IMG/VR virus record: IMGVR_UViG_3300024496_000013
Span: 1-64,000 of that record
DNA length: 64,000 nucleotides
Reading direction: 5' to 3' (one strand)
Origin: a virus
Shown piece after piece: positions 60,434 through 64,000 of the stretch. The stretch's first letter is position 1, and each line of letters starts with the position of its first letter. The notes beneath the pieces were generated by a model. The model was not told the origin of the DNA. It worked only from the letters and a program-made list of their open reading frames with translations, and made no database searches. The position numbers were made by a program, and so were the translations under genes.

Positions 60434-61525
60434 ATGCTAGATATAGTAAAACAATTATTCGAAAACAATGTGATTTCCGAAGAGATCAAGTCGGAAATTG
60501 AATCCGCTTGGCAAACAAAGATTCAAGAAAATCGCGATGAAGTTACAGCTACACTTCGTGAAGAGTTCGCACAAAAGTACGAACACGATAAGGGCGTGAT
60601 GGTTGAAGCTATTGACAAAATGATCAGTGATCGTCTACAAGGTGAGCTCGAAGAGCTTGCTGAAGACAGAAATCAATTAGTCGAAGCCAAAGCCAAGTAC
60701 GCTAAGAAAATGAAAGATGATGCTAAGAAGATGGAGAGCTTTGTGCTTTCTAGACTCGCTGGCGAACTTTCAGAACTACACGAAGATCGCAAGTCTGTAG
60801 CAGAAAATTTTGCTAAACTAGAAACGTTCATTGTTAACGCTCTAGCTAAAGAAATTGCTGAATTCCACACTGACAAGAAAGACCTAGCAGAAACAAAAGT
60901 CAAACTAGTCCGTGAAGCCAAAGCAAAATTTGAACAAGTCAAGTCTGATTTCGTTAAGAAGGCTACCAAAGTCGTTGAAGCTACTGTTACCAACAAGCTA
61001 GCTTCAGAGATGAGCCAACTGAAAGAAGACATCGAAGTCGCTCGCAAGAATGATTTCGGTCGCAGAATCTTCGAAGCTTATGCTAGCGAATATGCTTCTA
61101 GCCACTTAAATGAGAAGTCTGAAACTTCAAAACTACTTCGTGTAGTTAGGGAGAAAGAAGCTGCTCTAGCAGAGGCTAAGAAAGCCATTGATGATAAGCA
61201 GTCCGTTGTCGAAAGCAAGGACCGCGAAATTCGTATCATGAAAGATACGGTACAACGTAGAGAAATTATGAGCGAACTGTTAAGCCCACTCGCCGGAGAG
61301 AAGAAAACGGTGATGAGCGAACTGCTTGAATCCGTTCAAACAGAAAAACTCCGTGGTGCATTTGACAAGTATCTCCCAGCCGTTATGGCCGGCGAGGCTC
61401 CTAAAAAGAAGGCAATTACAGAAGGCATTGAAGTTACAGGCAACAAGCAGGCTACTACAGTCAGCGGAGAAGAAAAGACCGCTGAGATTTTTACCATCCG
61501 CAAGCTCGCGGGACTTAAAGTTTAA
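60434..61525 (+). CDS. 22: Prohead scaffold protein gp22
   Basis: The 363-residue, strongly charged protein is almost entirely alpha-helical coiled coil, with repeated Leu/Lys/Glu segments such as LSELHEDRKSVAENFAKLE. This is as expected for the T4 scaffolding core protein. The C-terminal part (about 320-363) is less charged and ends with FTIRKLAGLKV. Many LxE sites would allow digestion by gp21. It follows gp21 by 16 bases with a GGAG ribosome-binding site and precedes gp23. Confidence 0.9.
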   Translation: MLDIVKQLFENNVISEEIKSEIESAWQTKIQENRDEVTATLREEFAQKYEHDKGVMVEAIDKMISDRLQGELEELAEDRNQLVEAKAKYAKKMKDDAKKMESFVLSRLAGELSELHEDRKSVAENFAKLETFIVNALAKEIAEFHTDKKDLAETKVKLVREAKAKFEQVKSDFVKKATKVVEATVTNKLASEMSQLKEDIEVARKNDFGRRIFEAYASEYASSHLNEKSETSKLLRVVREKEAALAEAKKAIDDKQSVVESKDREIRIMKDTVQRREIMSELLSPLAGEKKTVMSELLESVQTEKLRGAFDKYLPAVMAGEAPKKKAITEGIEVTGNKQATTVSGEEKTAEIFTIRKLAGLKV

Positions 61526-61536
61526 GGAGAACAATA

Positions 61537-62715
61537 ATGTCAGAACTATTAGAGTCACGCTGGCAGGAAACCAAAGAGGCACTACTTGAAGGCCTTCAAG
61601 GAACTCGTCGTACGGTGATGGCAACAACTCTGGAAAATACCCGCAAGTATTTGTCGGAGTCAGCCACCGCTGGTGCTACTTCTGCCGGTAACGTCGCAAC
61701 CCTAAATCGTGTGATCCTTCCAGTGATCAGACGTGTAATGCCAACTGTCATCGCAAATGAACTAGTTGGTGTACAACCAATGACTGGTCCAGTTGGTCAA
61801 ATCCACACCCTACGTGTTCGCTATGCGGACAGCGCAGGTGGTGTAACAGCTGGTGAAGAAGCATTGAGCCCATTCAAGATCGCTGCTTCATATTCTGGTA
61901 ATGCTGCTGGTTCTTCATCAACAGCCGCCGCAGGTGCTACAACAGCAGCACTAGAAGGCGTTGCTGGTAAGAAGATGAGCATCCAAATCTTGAAGCAAAC
62001 AGTAGAAGCAAAGACCCGCAAGCTATCAGCTCGTTGGACTTTTGAAGCTGCTCAAGATGCACAAGCCCAACAAGGCATTGACATCGAAGCAGAAATCATG
62101 GCTGCTTTGGCTCAAGAAATCACTGCTGAAATCGACCAAGAAGTTCTAGGTTCACTACGTAACCTAGCTGGTACAGGATCAGAAACATACGACCAGACCG
62201 CTGTGTCAGGTACTGCTACATTCGTTGGTGACGAACATGCTGCCCTAGCTGTTCTAATCAATCGTCAAGCAAACCTAATCGCTCAGCGTACACGTCGTGG
62301 TGCTGGTAACTACGCTGTAGTTTCACCATTCGCACTAACAATCCTACAGAGCGCAACAACTTCTGCTTTTGCTCGCACTACAGAAGGCACATTCGAAGCT
62401 CCAACAAACACCAAGTTCGTTGGTACTTTGAACAGCGCAATGAAAGTGTACGTAGACGCCTATGCTGCTAACAACGCACCTGTGCTAGTTGGCTACAAGG
62501 GCTCAAGTGAAAGTGATGCTCCAGCATTCTACTGCCCATACATCCCATTGATGTCAAGTGGTGTTGTGCTTGATCCAACAACTTTCGAACCAGTCGTGAG
62601 CTTCATGACAAGATATGGCTATGTTGAACTAAGCAACACAGCATCATCTCTTGGTAATGCTGCTGACTACTTGGCTCGTGTTGAAATCACAGACACAAGC
62701 GTAAGCTTCAAGTAA
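61537..62715 (+). CDS. 23: Major capsid protein gp23
   Basis: The 392-residue protein forms the hexameric shell. The mature core starts near residue 42 and includes NRVILPVIRRVMPTVIANEL, PVGQIHTLRVRYAD and a C-terminal ARVEITDTSVSFK. The N-terminal propeptide has LSE at residues 39-41, matching the gp21 cleavage rule, so the predicted cut is after E41 (after E65 in T4). T4 gp23 has 521 residues; this shorter form is usual for aquatic T4-like phages. AAGGAG lies before the ATG. A strong terminator follows. Confidence 0.96.
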   Translation: MSELLESRWQETKEALLEGLQGTRRTVMATTLENTRKYLSESATAGATSAGNVATLNRVILPVIRRVMPTVIANELVGVQPMTGPVGQIHTLRVRYADSAGGVTAGEEALSPFKIAASYSGNAAGSSSTAAAGATTAALEGVAGKKMSIQILKQTVEAKTRKLSARWTFEAAQDAQAQQGIDIEAEIMAALAQEITAEIDQEVLGSLRNLAGTGSETYDQTAVSGTATFVGDEHAALAVLINRQANLIAQRTRRGAGNYAVVSPFALTILQSATTSAFARTTEGTFEAPTNTKFVGTLNSAMKVYVDAYAANNAPVLVGYKGSSESDAPAFYCPYIPLMSSGVVLDPTTFEPVVSFMTRYGYVELSNTASSLGNAADYLARVEITDTSVSFK

Positions 62716-62720
62716 TCAAA

Positions 62721-62764
62721 AACAGATTCGTCTGTTCGAAAGGCCCTACGGGGCCTTTCTTTTT
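62721..62764 (+). terminator. Double hairpin terminator after gp23
   Basis: Two stems with UNCG tetraloops: AACAGA-TTCG-TCTGTT (62721-62736), then GAAAGGCCC-TACG-GGGCCTTTC (62738-62759) followed by five T. The second is a classical rho-independent terminator. The first may stabilise the gp23 mRNA 3' end. Confidence 0.93.
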
Positions 62765-62766
62765 GA

Positions 62767-62774
62767 CTTAAATA
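62767..62774 (+). promoter_or_regulatory. Possible degenerate late promoter (CTTAAATA)
   Basis: CTTAAATA lies right after the terminator and 5 bases before the ATG at 62780. It matches the late consensus at six of eight positions and repeats the start-abutting arrangement seen at 57928 and 19653. Confidence 0.35.
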
Positions 62775-62779
62775 TTGAT

Positions 62780-63334
62780 ATGGAACAAATTACTACCTGG
62801 AAAACTCCGATAGCTGTACAAGAGATAGTCGTTGACGACGGAATATCTTGGGATCTATCTGCTTTTAATAATCTCGACAAACTAGATTTTAAACAGATTA
62901 AAACACACGAACCGTTACAGGGCATTTCTAATACTACGTTTAATAGAGATGGCATGACTATAATGGAAACAAACAAATTGGTTTTTACTGGTTTTAATTT
63001 TTCTGTCACAGGTAATATACTAGGAATAGAATTAGAAATAAAAGGTCAGCGTTATTCTAGAGTTACTGATCAGATCGTACAGTTACACCTAAATGAACGC
63101 ATAGGTCAAAACATGAAGCAGTTATCAGATATAAATGAAAATTATTTTTCCTATGGTGGCCCTACTGATCTTTGGCAGGATCAAAATCATCTTAGCAATC
63201 TTACAGCAGCTAAAATTAATGATCCATTATTTGGAATCATGCTACAATTTAGAAGCCATCCGCATTTTCCTCATAGAGACACAGCTTATGTCGACCAACT
63301 GAGAATGCGTGTTTACTATGACGACGGCGCTTGA
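62780..63334 (+). CDS. Virion structural protein (unidentified)
   Basis: The 184-residue protein starts MEQITTWKTPIAVQEIVVDD and is beta-rich, with a GFNFSVTGNILGIELEIKG segment (about 73-91) and a final VDQLRMRVYYDDGA. It lies just after gp23's terminator, a slot that holds small neck or tail-sheath-adjacent genes in related phages. I do not recognise the family. It overlaps the next gene by 17 bases. Confidence 0.6.
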   Translation: MEQITTWKTPIAVQEIVVDDGISWDLSAFNNLDKLDFKQIKTHEPLQGISNTTFNRDGMTIMETNKLVFTGFNFSVTGNILGIELEIKGQRYSRVTDQIVQLHLNERIGQNMKQLSDINENYFSYGGPTDLWQDQNHLSNLTAAKINDPLFGIMLQFRSHPHFPHRDTAYVDQLRMRVYYDDGA

Positions 63335-63593
63335 TCAACCAAGAGATTTTAAAGAAATAAGAGATCGTATAAACGACTGGCGCAGACGCTTTCCTATGTT
63401 TAACCATGATGTTAAACGGATAGAACGAATAGTAGAAAATCATATACAAGAATACAGCACAGCGTTAGTCTATTATAGACAGACCAAGCAGAAAAAATAT
63501 CTAGAACAAGCACAAAATCACATAGATGAGATAGACAGAGTGATTAATACTGTGGAAAAAGTACAGTTGATAGCATTGTTAGCCCGTAGATAA
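63318..63593 (+). CDS. Small helical protein (unidentified)
   Basis: The ATG at 63318 gives a 91-residue product; an in-frame GTG at 63309 is an alternative. The protein is alpha-helical and highly charged (RDRINDWRRRFPMFNHDVKR, VYYRQTKQKKYLEQAQNH), with no known motif. It overlaps the previous gene by 17 bases, so translation is probably coupled. It could be a small virion or assembly protein. Confidence 0.55.
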   Translation: MTTALDQPRDFKEIRDRINDWRRRFPMFNHDVKRIERIVENHIQEYSTALVYYRQTKQKKYLEQAQNHIDEIDRVINTVEKVQLIALLARR

Positions 63594-63596
63594 ATA
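63589..63596 (+). promoter_or_regulatory. T4-type late promoter (GATAAATA)
   Basis: GATAAATA overlaps the stop codon of the preceding gene, 67 bases before the ATG at 63664, with a AAGGAG ribosome-binding site downstream. It matches the consensus at six of eight positions, with the ATAAATA core complete. Confidence 0.55.
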
Positions 63597-63663
63597 AAGT
63601 ATCTAAGTTTATTATGCGGCACCCACCGCGTAGACCTAGAACGTCAACATAAGGAGAAAACAA

Positions 63664-64000
63664 ATGGGACGTCCAGTAAAAAAGATTAATTTTGGTACAG
63701 CGGCAGGATCAGATTCAGGTATTTTGGTATCTGCTATGAAAACTAGCACAGCTCGTACTAGCTACATCGTAGCACAACGTGGTTCAAACAAATACGATGT
63801 ATACAATGCTACAGACGGTACATTCCGTGTAACACTAGCAGAAGGTACAAGTTTTGCTGCCGACACAGCAGGAACAGCAGTCATGGTAGGTTACAGAGAT
63901 CCGGGTAATGATGCTACAAGAGTTACTATAAAGAAACTAACAGCTCGCATCATGACAGGTTTTGATGGCACACGCTACAGATGGGCACTAGTAAATGATT
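63664..64000 (+). CDS. Small virion protein (partial, runs off the window)
   Basis: An open frame begins at ATG 63664 after a strong AAGGAG site and runs through the window end. The first 112 residues start MGRPVKKINFGTAAGSDSG and are beta-rich (SYIVAQRGSNKYDVYN, VMVGYRDPGNDATRVTIKKL). A Lys/Arg start followed by small beta strands is typical of small, abundant virion proteins in aquatic T4-like phages. No family is assigned. Confidence 0.65.
   Translation, partial: MGRPVKKINFGTAAGSDSGILVSAMKTSTARTSYIVAQRGSNKYDVYNATDGTFRVTLAEGTSFAADTAGTAVMVGYRDPGNDATRVTIKKLTARIMTGFDGTRYRWALVND

Overview
This window is a contiguous piece of a T4-like (tailed, contractile) bacteriophage genome, of the marine or freshwater type related to cyanophages and pelagiphages. 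The evidence is a nearly complete T4-type morphogenesis set: portal gp20, prohead core gp67-like, protease gp21, scaffold gp22, major capsid gp23, baseplate gp6, gp25, gp53, spike gp5, gp48-like and hub gp26. It also carries the recombination pair gp46/gp47, the late sigma factor gp55 and several T4-type late promoters (ATAAATA). No host gene background, rRNA or tRNA is visible, and the host cannot be named from this window.

Layout. 1-1423 (+): thyX and a Bax-inhibitor-1/YccA-like membrane protein. 1410-6993 (-): an accessory cluster with a radical SAM enzyme and four glycosyltransferase-like proteins. It is separated by a strong terminator from the next block. 7051-43619 (-): a long tail-fibre and baseplate block with a putative adhesin, five paralogous fibre-like proteins, an embedded 2OG-Fe(II) oxygenase, a giant 4941-residue protein, then gp6, gp25, gp5-like, a 708-residue structural protein, gp53 and gp48-like. 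43694-48052 (+): gp55, gp47, gp46, a small basic protein and a GIY-YIG nuclease. 48053-48520: about 470 bases without a gene but packed with stem-loops, a candidate structured RNA. 48556-49809 (+): a probable internal head protein. 49806-50920 (-): hub gene gp26 and a start-less downstream frame. 50999-64000 (+): two tandem tape-measure-like proteins, then the head operon from the portal to the major capsid protein, followed by small structural genes.

How it works together: early sigma70-like promoters precede gp55 and gp47/46. gp55 would then switch on the ATAAATA promoters in front of the baseplate, fibre, internal-protein, tape-measure and small virion genes. Spike protein gp5 appears to lack the T4 lysozyme domain, while one tape-measure-like protein carries an M15 peptidase domain, so cell-wall cutting may have moved to the tape measure.

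The most striking observation is a textbook -1 ribosomal frameshift signal at the end of gp26. It has a T TTT TTC slippery heptamer, a 6-nt spacer and a perfect 10-bp stem-loop. The shift would fuse gp26 to a 68-residue gp51-like frame that has no ordinary start codon. This resembles the frameshifted tail-assembly chaperones of other phages, next to tape-measure-like genes. All family assignments come from reading motifs by eye; none was checked against a database.
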